64,000 bases of DNA from Hydractinia symbiolongicarpus (Eukaryota > Cnidaria > Hydrozoa > Anthoathecata > Hydractiniidae), in NCBI RefSeq assembly GCF_029227915.1, contig NC_079879.1, positions 22,088,501 to 22,152,500 of the forward strand, read 5' to 3'. The position numbers and the translations under genes were made by a program. Shown in pieces: positions 1-12,517 of this stretch. The notes beneath the pieces are model-generated. The model was not told the DNA's origin. It made no database searches and worked only from the letters and a program-made list of their open reading frames with translations. How positions within the stretch are numbered: position 1 is the stretch's first letter; each line of letters begins with the position of its first letter.

Positions 1-811
1 AATTACACACACTCCGCTATACACTTGCCTACTCATATACTCAAACATTTGCATATTTCATATAGAAATATGCAAATGTTTGAGTAAATTTTCTACAATT
101 TATTGGTTTTCTAACTTTTCAAATAAGTATTTTTTAAATAAAAAACCTAAGGCAATTATGTAGATATTATAGAGGTAAGTTGAATAACATGAAAAATTAT
201 GCTAAGATACCACTCCTTTTGATGGTCCTAAGCCTTTTAAATGTTTGCTGATGATGCACCAACTTAGGATCTACATATCAGTTTGCAATCACATTTGTGA
301 GTGAACAATAGGGTCTATACAAGCTTGTTTTGATTTGTTGACTACTGAGACAAAATCGGATATTAAGGTTTGCAAAAAAATCGAAAGACACCTTTTGAAC
401 TGATATAAGAAATGATTTCAGATGTTACCATAGGCTGTAATGTAAGTTTGATAAAGCTGTTGTAATCTGTCATTTTTTGTTTAACTTTAAAAATTTACTT
501 TAGCGCTGTTGCACAATTTTTTACAGCCAAAAAGAGATTGACGACGTCATATACAAAGCCGAAACGAGTAAAACAAATTTTTTTGTTTTTGTGATTAACA
601 AAATATTATCTGCAGGAAATATGTCAGCCTGCACTAAAACGCTTTTTTCTATTCTCTCTTTATTTTCTAAATTTCTAAGGCTTTCTTGAAAAGAGTTCTA
701 TTTGTTAGCAAATTGCAAATTGCATATTTGTTTTTATATTATTATTTTAGTGATAATCAACGTTTTATGTTTAGTTTCATCTATTTAAATTTGAATGTTC
801 GTCTTCTTCAG
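1..811. other. Intron or unresolved upstream part of the Sec8 gene
   Basis: AT-rich sequence with no open frame that I can connect to the Sec8 exons. It is most likely intron between exons left of the window and the exon at 812. Bases 52-84 contain a short inverted repeat (TTTGCATATTTC facing GAAATATGCAAA). Confidence 0.5.
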
Positions 812-3800
812 AAGCTTTACATAGTTACATGAGAGAACAAGACCTTGCATCAAGTGTAAGTGGAGCTATATTTGTTGCTATTTTTTTCTTTTTCTTGTCT
901 ATTTTGGAAAGCAGGGAAGAGTGTCAAATTAATTGATATAAATATTCAACACCTTTAAATACAATTTCTTGTGGGGTTTTTTAATTTTAATTCCAAACCA
1001 AACCAGCCCCAATGTTGCAAAACAAAAAGGATTTTGTTGATATAACTTCAATGACGGGTTACCTTGTATTTAAATTTAGTTACCAGAAGACACCTATGCA
1101 GATTTTATTGTGTGGAATGCACCTCAGTTGCTTTGCAAACCACAAGCTAAAAATATTACAGGTATAAAATTGTTGGAACCTACAGGTCCTAATATTTTTC
1201 TAGTGCTAATTCAACAATTACAATAGAGATAATAATAATGCTTCATAAATTTAGAATAATTTTTTTTAGTTAACATATCTCGTTTTTTGTCTATCTGGAA
1301 GTGTAATTTTTAAAAAAAATCTTATATTTAATGGTTTTGATTTAGCTGTCTTTATTCCTGTGATGGAATTTGTGAAGGAAATAGACCGAAAGACGTCTTC
1401 GACTTTAGGGTAAGCGCCTTTTAACTTTGTAAAATACCAGCAAGGCTTACATCATATATATATAACGTGTTCTTGCTTAACCATCACTTCATTATGTTTG
1501 TTATGATGTTAGGTACCTTTTAGATACTGAATGTTTAGCTTTTTCAGAGTTTGTCATTTTCTTTCTTCTAGAACCACCGGCGTATTACACCATTTTGTTG
1601 GAGATTTTGTTCAAAAAGTATTTTTAGATCAAATTCTGTATGAGGTTTCTGAAAAAGCAAGTGCTGTTACCAAAGGTCATGATGCATTGCGGAATTTGTG
1701 TGATAGTAACACACAGAAAGATTTAATTTTACCAAGGCCGCTATTAAAGGTAATGTTGTCTCTTATAAGTTTCGTTGCAGGTAATATACCTGTCTACACG
1801 TTAAGATAAAATGTATAGGTTTTTTTTAAAAAACTCTCTTTTTACAATTAATACCAAAGAAAAAACACGTAAATCTTCTGTTGCGGGTATTGTTATAGCA
1901 GCAGCAGGGTAAATGTTGAAAGAAAAAAAGCGGTTATGATTAGAAATTGAAATAATATGCTCAAATTTCAATAGAAGAAACTTAATTGAAACTAGATGGA
2001 CATTTGGAACATTGAACAAAAACAATACAACGTATTGACAACGTTTCGGGTGTTCATACACCCATACACCCAGAAAATTTATACATCCAGAAAAAACTTA
2101 GCAAAAGTTAAACATGTCCAATTTTAAAAAAAAACGTAACCGAAAAAAAGTTGTACATCTTTGCTGTTTACACAGTAAGTTTTTTTATCTGACATTTAAA
2201 CGGTCCGTTTAAACTTACCGTGTATTTGTTCAGCAACTACAGCAATGCATCTCCCAATCTTACTAAATGTCAAAGCTTCAAGTTAGAAAATTTACATTTT
2301 TGATTAACCTATCAGTCTCTGGGTTGAATAATAATAATAAGTTAAATTTAGCTGTCAGATCATCTCAGAAATTTAAGGAAATATCAGAGACTTGATTGTA
2401 ATTGTACTTCTTGTGAGAGGATTCCGGTGATGCCATGAACTTGTTTTATTTTTATTTAGAGTGCAATTGTTATCTACCACATCACGGAAGATTTACTCTT
2501 ACTAATCAAGAAACTACCGCAATATTGCAATGACTTCTTAGACATTATCATTCGAACATTGAACGAGTATTTAGATTCATGCAATCTACAGTATAAAAGT
2601 AGGTATAAGTTAGTTGACATTGAAAAAGTGTTTTTTCATAAAACATCTGCTTTCTTATCAATATTGAAACATTAGCAAAATATATACGTTGGATTTGTCA
2701 TTCAAGGGGAAGAGTTGTTAACTTCCCTTGCCTATTTTGCATGAATAAGCAATCAAAATATTGAATTGCGATAGGTATCCACGTGGTCGATTTAATGGAA
2801 ATCTGAATCATTGCTTTTTCATTTCCTGTGTAATATTTAATGATTTTTCACAACCTATAACGTGCATCAAAAGGTCTTTTTTTCTTTTTAGGCTTGGTCC
2901 TACGTGAGGGAGACGGGAAAGTTTCACGGATTATTAGTGCAAATTGGGTCCGTGATGAAGACATCAGTAGGTTGCTCATGTCACTACCTAACTGGGCGAG
3001 TCTCCAGGCAGGAAATAAACAGGTCAGATTTTAAGAAAAATATTTTTTGCATATATACTGTTACCACGGCTCAGTTTTTAATGTTTGTTATTTACAGGGA
3101 GAAATAGAAGATGAGGCTACGTTGCAAGCAATTCATGATCGGGTAGGATAAATCTCTTGTTTGATAGTAGTATTCTACCGCCGTTGTAATGCTTTATTTA
3201 AACAGATCAGCGAATATGGTGAACTGTATTTTATGTTATTAATTAGTACTGCAATACAACTTTCTTTTCATTTAATTTAAATCTACATAGATAATGGAAA
3301 AACTTCTAATTTTTTGAAAAATGCAAGCAAGTAAAATCAGCCTAAAAATGTCAAATTTCTAAAAATAATAACAGTCTGGTTTGTCATATATTTTCTTAGC
3401 ACATGGATTAAGACAAGCATCGTGGAAACTCATGATCCATAGATTTGTAGCATAACCTGTTGACGGAATATACTGTGACGTTATTAATATGTTTAAAAGG
3501 GGACAACCGTCGTGTAAGATGGATGGAAGGATGTTCTCAAAATTTTTCTTACATTGATGTAATTCTATTGTTTGTAGGAAGCTTCGCTACTTATTAATAA
3601 TTTGGAAAAAGCTGAAATTGAGAAGAACCAAGTCATCTTGGACAGTTTGGATTTGAAATCACTTGCTAACCTGCAAGAGAGTTTAGTAAGTTCATTCTTA
3701 ATTGTAGCTAGCTAGCAAAACAATATTTTTTAAAGTATTTAGGGAAGATGTGCACAAAAACATTGTGTTTGTGATCATGATTTGTAGGTTTTTTAAAGTT

Positions 3801-6800
3801 GGTTTTATTTATCATTAGGAATGGCTATCTGATAATATTCGAACATTTGTAATCAATATTGCAGCTCAATCCACTGGAATCAATGTCTCAAGTTTGGATA
3901 GTACAGATAATATTATGCCTGTAAGTATATTAGTGTCACCAAAAATCATGTTCTAAGATGAAATAGGAACTGATAAAATGTTATTGTTGCTGCTCATAAA
4001 GTAGAAATTGTAGAAATTTTATTTTACGTCGCTTTGTTGTGCAACATATGTTTCCAAAAAGTTGTAACAGTGACTGTCGGTTGCTCGAAAATTTCTATAC
4101 TTTAGTTTACGATCCTAGTAAATAAGAGAGCGATGCCAACAAATTTTTGCTTTCCTTTTTTTTGTTCACGCGTCTCATCCCCACATGTTATTGTTATGAT
4201 GGTAGATGCGTCTTCTACAATAAATAGAAAAAGACACGGTGGGGGAGATTTGTTTTCTACTTGCAGCAAGTAGAAAAATCAGCCTATTGCTTGATTTCAC
4301 GTTACATGCAATAATTACCCCGTATTTGTTGTATAGACATTTTTTCAGTATTAACACAGTTACTTTGCCTGTACAATTAGTCAAAGAGATATGCTGTTGT
4401 ATTTAAGTTGTTAATTAAGCTTTCCACAATACCCTACTTGCATGCTATATTTAATATTTAACGTGTAAACTGAATGTGGTGAAACAATGAAAAGAATTTC
4501 TTTGTTATATTTCAGCCACAAATACATCCTTCATCAGACGATTCTATAAGGTATGATTGACATTTTTTATCTACGTTGTTTTTGCGTATACCTTTTGTTG
4601 AACGAAAAATGCTGAAATTAACCAGAGGCGACAAATCTATTACCTTACATCTAACAAAAATTTTGTCCAAAAATTTAAAAATTTTAAAGCCTACCTACTA
4701 TTAGTGGGAAACGAATTGACGAGTTGATTGTTGTCCTTCTTCTAATATATTTTTTATTATAAAAATATCAATTACTTGCACTATGTGTGGTATGAGGTTT
4801 GTACATCCGAAATGCTTGAAATATATCCCCGGTAAAATTATAATTACAGTGTACATTTGTTAATCCCAATCCACAAAGGACCAATGTTTTGTCAGATATA
4901 GAGAATGTTCGAATTGTTAGAAGTCTAGGAAGAAAATAAGAATCATAATAATAAAATTTATTTCCAATACAACTTTTTTAAAATAATTGTTTTGCCTATG
5001 TTAAATGCTGGTCAATTATGTATTTGTTTGCAACAATTTGAAAAAGTTCATTTTGGCCAAGACACTCCATAGATTTATCTTTAATTTTAAATGCACCGAC
5101 ATCATTAACATCATTAACATCGTCAGTGTCCTACAAATCAGCTATAATTTCAGCGTCTAGCCTCAGCATCAACATCGGATAAGAAGTGAAAGTTTAAAAT
5201 GAGTAACAAAAAGTTCGTATTTAGGGCGTTGTCAGATCTTGCTGAAAAGTTTAAAGAGCTGTCAAATAATTGTATTTTGTTGCTTCACCTTGAAATACGT
5301 TGTCACTGTTTTTATTATTTGGGTAAAGCCACGCGTGAGGTTAGTTAGTTTGGTTGTTTTGTTTTGTTCTTGCTAATTTTTTTTTATTTTTGGACCTACC
5401 TGATGCAGTCGAGGTCTTATAATTGAAACGTGTCCACTCGTACGTCCTATATCTGATTTTCTCAGAATTGGATCATTACTTTTTTCTGATTTTTTGCACA
5501 ATGACGGGAACAATAGACCCTCAGTTTTTTGAGAAAAAAATTTTCAGGCAAAAAATGTGAACAAAATGAGTTAGAACGGTACAAAAAATGGATTTTAGAA
5601 TTTCAACTGTGATTTATGTTGTTTTAATCTACAAAATTTTTGATAATAACTAGCACTGACGTGGATTGTGTTATTGAAAACTTAGTTCAAAATATTTCGA
5701 ATAAGTCCCGCCAAAATGAAAACAATTGTTAGCAAGCTATATTAAGTACAACTAGAATCGCAAAAGTTTTGACTGTTCAGATTCGAAAAGTCTTTTTCTC
5801 TATTCTTTTGAGAAAATTCTTATCAGCGATAATTTAGGACCGGAATTTAAAATCGCATTATTTTCTTAATTTTATCTCCGTTAAAGTTTTATTTTGGGAG
5901 TGAAATAAAAAATTTTCTTGCTCTTTCGTTTGGGTTTAGTAAATGTTACCTTGAACCTTGGGTTCTAGCGAGGTAGAGTTTCACCCCTCCCTCCACAACC
6001 AACCCGTAGCTACTGCATCAAAATTTCTCGTCTGTGATACAAGAACTGACTGTGAAACAAGAAAATTTGGCTGTAAGAAATTAATTTCAAGTAGTCGATT
6101 TTACATTTTTACCATTTTACAGAAAGAATACACAATATGAATTTTAACGTTTCGTAATTTTGTCGTTATTTTGTATTAAATTTATAATTAATTTGAATAC
6201 ATTTTCGTTTCTCTGTTGCCATGAAATTCGAAAATCTGAGCGGAATTATATGTAGAGACAATTCTTAACGTGCGTCATGTGTCAATTGAATCAAAAATCG
6301 GTACACATTGTCAGGAGTTTGATTAGACATTTTTTAAAACTAAAAGCCTTAAAAAAAACACATGAACATGATTGTGGAAGGTTTTGGGTTTGAAATGTAC
6401 TAAACTTACCTGGCAAGATTTTTTCTGTCCACACTATTTTGCTAATTTACCGGACTATCATTTTTCAGTCAAGTTTCGTGTGCCACATGGATTCCATAGA
6501 AATTGATGTACAAATACCACAAATGGTGAAAGATTTAAGAGATATCGAAGATTTATGTGTCAGCGCCCTTGTCCCAAGAAAAATAAGGTGAGATGATATT
6601 CACGGTATATGAAAGGTCTTCCTATTTGTCAGCAATGACTTAAAGTCAAAAACATTTTGAAGATTGCACTCTCCGCTTGTGTATCTGTTATCATTAGTTT
6701 TCTTTCTTCATCCTTTTTTGCTTAATCTCAATGTTTTACACAAATTATTAGGTTAAAAAGTACTAGCTTTTAAACATACAACCCTCTTTAATTACACTGT

Positions 6801-7781
6801 ATGACAACATCAAGCGATGTAAAGCACTTTTAACTAACGCGTAAAACATAAAAATATATTGGTGTGAATCAAAAAAAGTCTGGCTCCCTTACCATGATTT
6901 AAACTGTAGAGACCTGTTTATGTATTGTTTTTTATAGATATTTATTTGATGGTTTGGGTTACCTCCTCGCGTCTATCATTATTTCAAGTACAAGTTATAT
7001 CAAGAAAATTAACAGGAATGGCGTAAAGAAAATGTGGGTTTTACTTTTTAAATATTTTCGCTTTTTTTTTTTTGTTTTTGTTTTTTGTTCTGGTGTAAAT
7101 GTAGATATCGATAGAATATGTTAACGTTCTCGTATAAGGGTAGTTTGAGGGCAGTGTGTTGCTAGCTATATAGCAGAAAAAATACTTCGTGGATTTTATC
7201 AATAAATTAAGTCACGTCTTTCCTTCGTTAATGAAGGTTATGAAGTCTTGGTATACTGTTTCTAGTTTTCTTAAGGCTGTAACTATTTACAATTTCAGTT
7301 TATGTTTTTTAAGTTATTTCACGTTTAAAGATTTCTTAAAGATCAACATTTAACGATCTATCAATGCTGTTGTGTTTTTCTTTAGGTGTCAAAACATATT
7401 TACCATCCAACAAGAATTAGCAAATATTATGGCGCGAAGAGAAATTAATTTAGATTTAGCAAGACAATATTTCGAATTGCTGTTTCTAACACCGGACGTA
7501 AGTTTTCCACCAAGTTAGCCATCATAATACAAGATAAACCAAGTTGCCGATGTAACAGTAATTCTCTTTGACCAGCACTGTTTATCTCGCTTATTACGTT
7601 TTCTTTATAGGAAATATTAAATATGATTCATGAACAAGGGAGTCGATTTAAAGAACAGGACTATTCAAATGCGTTAGAATTATTAAGTCGAAGCGAAGTT
7701 CCCTTCAACAAAGATTTATGGAAAGTTCGTCGGAGTAAGTTAAGCGAAATTCTAAAAGAAATCGAGAAGAAGAAAACCTGA
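812..7781 (+). CDS. EXOC4: Exocyst complex component 4 (Sec8), 3' part of the gene
   Basis: Subunit of the octameric exocyst, which tethers secretory vesicles to the plasma membrane before SNARE fusion. Exons read: 812-855, 1080-1161, 1346-1409, 1572-1749, 2460-2598, 2892-3022, 3098-3142, 3578-3685, 3819-3920, 4516-4550, 5225-5339, 6469-6587, 6938-7033, 7386-7497, 7611-7781 (TGA). All junctions are GT-AG with matching phase. The translation aligns in order with what I know of animal Sec8: LLCKPQAKNIT, then LVLREGDGK before DEDISRLLMSLPNW, ALSDLAEKFKELSNNC followed by LLHLEIRCHCFYYL, YLFDGLGYLLASIII, QNIFTIQQELANI and DLARQYFELLF near the C-terminus. The 5' exons lie left of the window. The first listed exon (14 residues) is the least certain because it is short and has no strong family match. 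At 2598 I chose donor A|GTAGGT over a later GT because only it keeps the frame. Confidence 0.93.
1975..2070. repeat. Dispersed repeat with ACGTTTCGG-type motif (Penelope-like remnant?)
   Basis: Contains GACAACGTTTCGGGTGTTCA followed by ACACCC. A related segment lies at 55265-55340 (GACGTTTCGGATGTTCACAC, then ACCC). Read on the minus strand both give a short stem followed by CCGAAACGT, which resembles the degenerate hammerhead motif known in Penelope-like element LTRs. The similarity between the two sites is visible; family membership is inference. It sits in a Sec8 intron. Confidence 0.4.
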
Positions 7782-7799
7782 AAAAAATTTTGTTATATA

Positions 7800-7805
7800 A
7801 ATAAA
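7800..7805 (+). promoter_or_regulatory. Polyadenylation signal of EXOC4
   Basis: AATAAA 19 bases after the TGA of the Sec8 gene, followed by AT-rich sequence. The canonical hexamer is seen directly; use as the cleavage signal is inferred from position. It would give a very short 3' UTR. Confidence 0.6.
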
Positions 7806-8980
7806 TAGTAATTGTATATAAATATATGCGAATTATTTTTTAATACTCTGCCAGCGAAGAGAATTAATTTTACAAGTTTTAAAAGAAAAAGCTAGTAGCA
7901 TAAACTGTCTCGGCGTTGCCTAATGTTTTGCAAAATGCTTGTTTCTTTCTGCATAGAATCAAATCATCAGAAATTTTAAATATGATTTAAAATTTAAACT
8001 GCAGTTTCCAGTGTTTGACATTTAAACATGCGCATTATAATTTTTTGGTCGCAGCTCTATTATTTTGGTAGCGTTTATAACTTGAGACAAGTTAACATCC
8101 AGGCGTTTTCAGATATCTTATTCAACAACCAATAAGAATACCGTATACGCTGCCATCTTTAGTGTAATGGAGATTGAGCAGATTGAGTGACGATGTCCAA
8201 GTGCTTGGAGCTATGACAAGGCTTTAAAAGGCGCCCTCAAAAAAATTTATTAATCACGAAATCGTCAACGGTTATGTTGGAGCTAAGAGAATTTTCTTGT
8301 TGGACGTAAGCAAAGCTATTTTATTTGAAGATGTGTTTATTCAGTTGTGTGATTTTAAAATAAGTAGCGATTTTCACATAATTTAAAGTCATTTAATTAT
8401 TTAGCCTGGCTTGTTGCTTGATTGACGGTTACTTTGTCAACGTTTGAAACATCATACTTACATACGATTTCCTACCTGCTACTAGAAACCTTGTAAAAAA
8501 AGGATAATATTTTCTATCTTCCCAGAAAAGATTAAATTAATGGCTAATAAATTTTAATGCATAAAATGTGTGTGTCGTTGACCAAACATGGGAAGACTAT
8601 TTATAGTTTTTGCGTTTCTTCTTAGAGCTTGATATCTTGTATCGATTTTGCAGTAGAGCAACGAATACCTTATTCGTACTAATTCCCGCGCATTGTCGCA
8701 AAAAAGTTTATTATTGCGCGAAATTAAGTACAGAAATTCTGCGTAAAACCGTTTACGCAAAAAAGCCAGGAAATATAATTCAGCAGTCTAAATGAAAGAA
8801 ATATATCTGTATAACTTATATAGATACAATTATAACATTTTTTCTTTGTTACTTGTGGGAGAATTTAAACTAGGGCAAAAACTAATTCGAATTATTTTCG
8901 CGAAATACGTATTTTAATTCTTCCCGCTTGTCATCTGTGGAAACAGGACAAAACCATGAGAAGATTCCGACAGAATATTA
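7806..8980. other. Intergenic sequence, no feature recognised
   Basis: Between the Sec8 polyadenylation signal and the foldback element at 8981. Small open frames here (about 60 residues) have no coding character that I can see and no recognisable similarity. Confidence 0.4.
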
Positions 8981-9372
8981 AAGCTTACCTTCCCCATGAA
9001 AACAAATTAACAAATTTCTGAAAATTCCTAATTGCTTTACAAGATTTTGGACTCAGAAGTTCCACTATTTATGCAAAATTATGACATCATCTTCCTGATG
9101 CTGAAAAGCAATCGCTGTTATCAATAATGATTGTAATGATTAAATATTAACATTCATTTCAATATGCTTCAAATATCAATCTAAATAGATAAAAACATGT
9201 ATACATCATCATATCTTGGTAAAACCGCAAATACAACACATCACTTGGACCCGGGAGATGATGTCAATCAGTGGAACTTTTACGTCTAAAATCTTGAGAA
9301 CCAAAAAAGGTCCTAAGACTTTCCAAGCTCTTTGATATGAAATCAACTTGTTTTCATGTGGGAGGTAAGCTT
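8981..9372. repeat. Imperfect foldback (inverted-repeat) element
   Basis: The left arm begins AAGCTTACCTTCCCCATGAA. The right arm ends with its imperfect complement (TTCATGTGGGAGGTAAGCTT, finishing at 9372). Similarity continues inward through AAGATTTTGGACTCAGAAGT on the left and its counterpart at about 9265-9295. About 100-bp arms surround about 190 bp. No coding sequence. It looks like a MITE or foldback element; no clear target-site duplication was found. Confidence 0.6.
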
Positions 9373-9693
9373 TGAGGTAAGAACTAGGAGCTACAATCAC
9401 GAAAATAATTAGTGCTACTTTTCACACGCGTAGGTCAGGGCCCACAAAGGCCCCGAAATTTAAGAAAAATGTCTGCGCTGACGAACATTTGAAAAGTTGA
9501 GATCCAATCAAATAACTTAGCCCTAGGTTTGCTGTGAACATTCAAAAATTCAATCTGCGTTAATCATGTCATAGTTACAAAAACCCCTTCTCTTGTAACT
9601 ATGATATAGTATGCGTCTATTTTACGTTTTTTGTTTTTACAATCAAATAATGACTGAGGCAAGTGGAATATATACTTTGTCTTATCATCAAGC

Positions 9694-9738
9694 AGGCAGA
9701 CAGACAGACAGACAGATAGACAGACAGACAGACAGACA
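9694..9738 (+). repeat. (CAGA)n tetranucleotide microsatellite
   Basis: About eleven units of CAGA with one GATA interruption, followed by ACCCACGG. The same tetranucleotide is the core of the hairpin-headed short repeats at 10430-10748, 43508-43620 and 44622-44764, so this may be the core of another diverged copy. Confidence 0.85.
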
Positions 9739-10429
9739 ACCCACGGAAATTAGCCGACGTAATTATTTCGCGCACCTGTTATAAAATTATTTCGCGCAAC
9801 TGTTATGAGATTACTCTGTGGTAGCCATGGTTCCTGGAAATATACACTTATAAGCACGGAAGCAGTGTAAACTACACCTTTTTTATATAGTATAGATTAT
9901 CGGAAGTAGTGTTACGCCGCTTTCTCGTAAAATTCATATATTTAACAAAAACTGACGCATTTTTACGACCAGATTGAGGTTAAAAAAGAGGCCTTTCTTG
10001 CAAATAGCTTTTAAAAAACCAAATTTGACTTTTTCTTACATTTTTTGTTCAGTTAAAAACATAATAAGTTTCGGCAAAAAAAATTAAGCACATTCAGCTT
10101 TATTGTTTCAAAAAAATAAAAATGGTTGAAGATGAAAATAATATTCAAATTCATGTTTAGAAGAAGCAAAAATTCACTTACTAAATTCTTCTAAACTTGT
10201 TTTTGTTAATTTCCTTTCAAAGGCGCGAATAAAGCTTCTTCAATGAAATAGACAACGCAATATTAATTGTCCGCAACTTTGTTTACCCGTGTAGTTATTT
10301 ATAACAAAGAAACTGCATCGAAGGAACAATAAAAGTTAATTAACCATGAATTTTGTATAAAAAACTTCTGAATTAAACTTTTGGACTACGCAAAAAACAA
10401 AATAAAAATAAACGTAGCGAAAAGATCAG

Positions 10430-10748
10430 AGAGCTGCGCGCAATTTCGTGCGTGGTTATCAGAAGTCGCTTTTGACGCACGAACACAGACAGACGGAATA
10501 CGGCTATTATTATAGAGACCAGTTGTTAGCTCGTGAAAAAATCCACGGGTTCGCCCGTCCTTTAAATTTACCCGTCGCAACAAAGTGCACAAAAATATAT
10601 CGCATTTGGTATTGGTGCGAATTTTAAAATTTTCGTGTTTCCGTTACGGGACGCGGCTTTCGCGGACACAGACAAAATATTTTCTAACTCAGCGGGGTTT
10701 CGCGCAGAGACAGACAGACAGACGGAATACGGCTATTATTATAGAGAC
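10430..10748 (+). repeat. Two head-to-tail hairpin-headed short repeats (HINE-like)
   Basis: The first copy (5' truncated) ends at about 10518 with ACAGACAGACGGAATACGGC and TATTATTATAGAGAC. A second copy starts at once with GTTAGCTCGTGAAAAAATCC and ACGGGTTCGCCCGTCC and ends at 10748 with the same tail, preceded by (GACA)n. The structure is a 5' hairpin, a tetranucleotide microsatellite core and a conserved AT-rich tail. That resembles non-autonomous Helentron-associated (HINE/DINE-like) families, which often form tandems. Family assignment is inference. Confidence 0.55.
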
Positions 10749-11135
10749 AAAAGCAAAACTAAAGAAATGATCTCGAAAATTACACTCGCTTATTAGGTAT
10801 TTCGAGCCCAATAAGATTACAAGTTTACCGGCAGACTATGTTAGAAATCACACAACTCTGGTATTAGTGGATAGGTTTTGACAAAAGTATTTTTGTAAAA
10901 TTTCTAAAAGTTTTTTTTACTTCTTTTTATCTCAGTTAAGTTACCTTTACAGTGAAAATGCATATACCAGTGGCGGCGGCACGGCTGGAACTGCGTTCTT
11001 TACATTAAATTTTTTATTAAGTTTTTATTTTGGATGATCATTATTCTTAATTCTCTATTGTTCTGAACGGTAAACCTATTGTTTTTAACCAGAAATCCCA
11101 ATCAGAAATATTAATTTTAAAAAGCGTGTAATATA

Positions 11136-12143
11136 CAGTAGACCCTCGATATAACGAACCCCCATGGGGGATGGAAAAAAGTTCGTTATATCGAGAGTTC
11201 GTTATATCGAGGGATCACAAAAAATAGAAATCTTTCCCCAATTTTCCTGAAGTCGCTTAAATCTTTGTCCATTAGAAAAAAACCCTTTTGATTTTTATTT
11301 CACTATAGAACACCGTCAAATATACGTAGAATTAAATTAAGTTGAATCACACAAAATTTGAATAAAATATGTTCGTTTTTGTTTACAAAAAGCAATGCAA
11401 AGACTTCTATCATAAAATCATTTGGTTGGTTGTTGTGTAGACACAATTTTCATTTTTTCCAAAAATGGCTATAAGTTTGATTTACCAAACTGTTTTGCAG
11501 GAAGAATCGCCTATTTTTGTGACAGTCGAAATGTCACTTAAGATAAATATAAAAGGACATCATGTTGATAATGACATATGGTCGCCAAAATTGAGTGAAA
11601 ACTTGAAAGTCCAATGCGAGCCTCAAAATCCAATTTTTGCGTTTTGTTTACACTTAGGAGCTGGTCATATGAACACATTTTTATTTTTATATGCGTTTCT
11701 TAAGAACAGCGAGGTCCCGCCTGACCGAGATCTCGGTACAAACAAGCGAGATCTTGGCAAGGTGGGCTGACTTGGTTATCATATGAATACATTTTTATTT
11801 TTTATGTGTTTCTTAATAGCAGCGATATCCCGCTCAGCCGAGCCAGTCCGGTCAACTGGGCCAGCCCGCCTCCATATGAACAGCCCCTTAGTGTTTAGAT
11901 TTGAACGTCGAATGTTATGGGTCGAATCACTCAATTTGGATGACATTGCATTGCTTTTTTTTCTGTACGTAAAGCGCTATCTACACGTGGTGTTAAGATA
12001 TCGAGGGTTCGTTATATCGGGGGTTCGCTATACAGAGGGAATTTATAAAAGTTTCTTAAGGCAGAATCCAAGGGGAATGAACTTTGGTTCGTTAAATCGA
12101 GGTGTTCGGTAAATTTGGGGTTCGTTATATCGAGGGTCTACTG
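11136..12143. mobile_element. 1-kb TIR DNA element (pogo/Tigger-like ends), TA duplication
   Basis: Starts CAGTAGACCCTCGATATAAC and ends with its complement (GTTATATCGAGGGTCTACTG). It is flanked by TA on both sides (11134-11135, 12144-12145), as for Tc1/mariner-pogo elements. Several degenerate internal repeats of the motif GTTCGTTATATCGAGGG occur near both ends. No transposase frame is visible; open frames at 11465-12112 are low complexity and unrelated to any transposase I recognise. It therefore looks non-autonomous. About 11661-11883 holds a tandem pair of a different repeat (each beginning around CATATGAA..ACATTTTTAT), probably nested. Confidence 0.8.
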
Positions 12144-12481
12144 TACACGTTTTTCATTTATGCACAGTGGGGCTAACTATGTATGGTCAAAACGTGTCGC
12201 GTGCAACACAGAACTTTTTTTTAATGGGAAGTTGTCAGCATTGTGCCAACCATCACTTTAGCATTTTGATGTATTCATTGTCGTTTTATCAAAGAATTCT
12301 AGGGACAGGGTATGATTTATCCCAGGGGACTTATTTCTTAAATTACTGACCATCCAACCTCGTCCCCAGGGTATCTTGTGACCATCCCCGCGCCCTGAAC
12401 CCCGAAAGAGTATTCCGTTTTCCCGATTCAGCGTAACACGACCCAGTCCTCTTTCATACTTCTTGTTCACATGCGAAATGG

Positions 12482-12517
12482 CAGCTCTTTTTGACACCGA
12501 AGGCTAAACACGGGGAC
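12482..12517 (+). promoter_or_regulatory. Pyrimidine-rich start region of RPL26 (possible 5' TOP)
   Basis: CTCTTTTTGACACC lies about 30 bases before the RPL26 ATG. Ribosomal-protein mRNAs in animals typically begin with C followed by a pyrimidine tract (TOP motif). Sequence and position fit; the true cap site cannot be seen here. Confidence 0.4.

Noticed and set aside
11465-12112. Two open frames of about 100 codons inside the TIR element
   Set aside because: They cover a duplicated repeat (CATATGAA..ACATTTTTAT), read low-complexity sequence and show no transposase motif.
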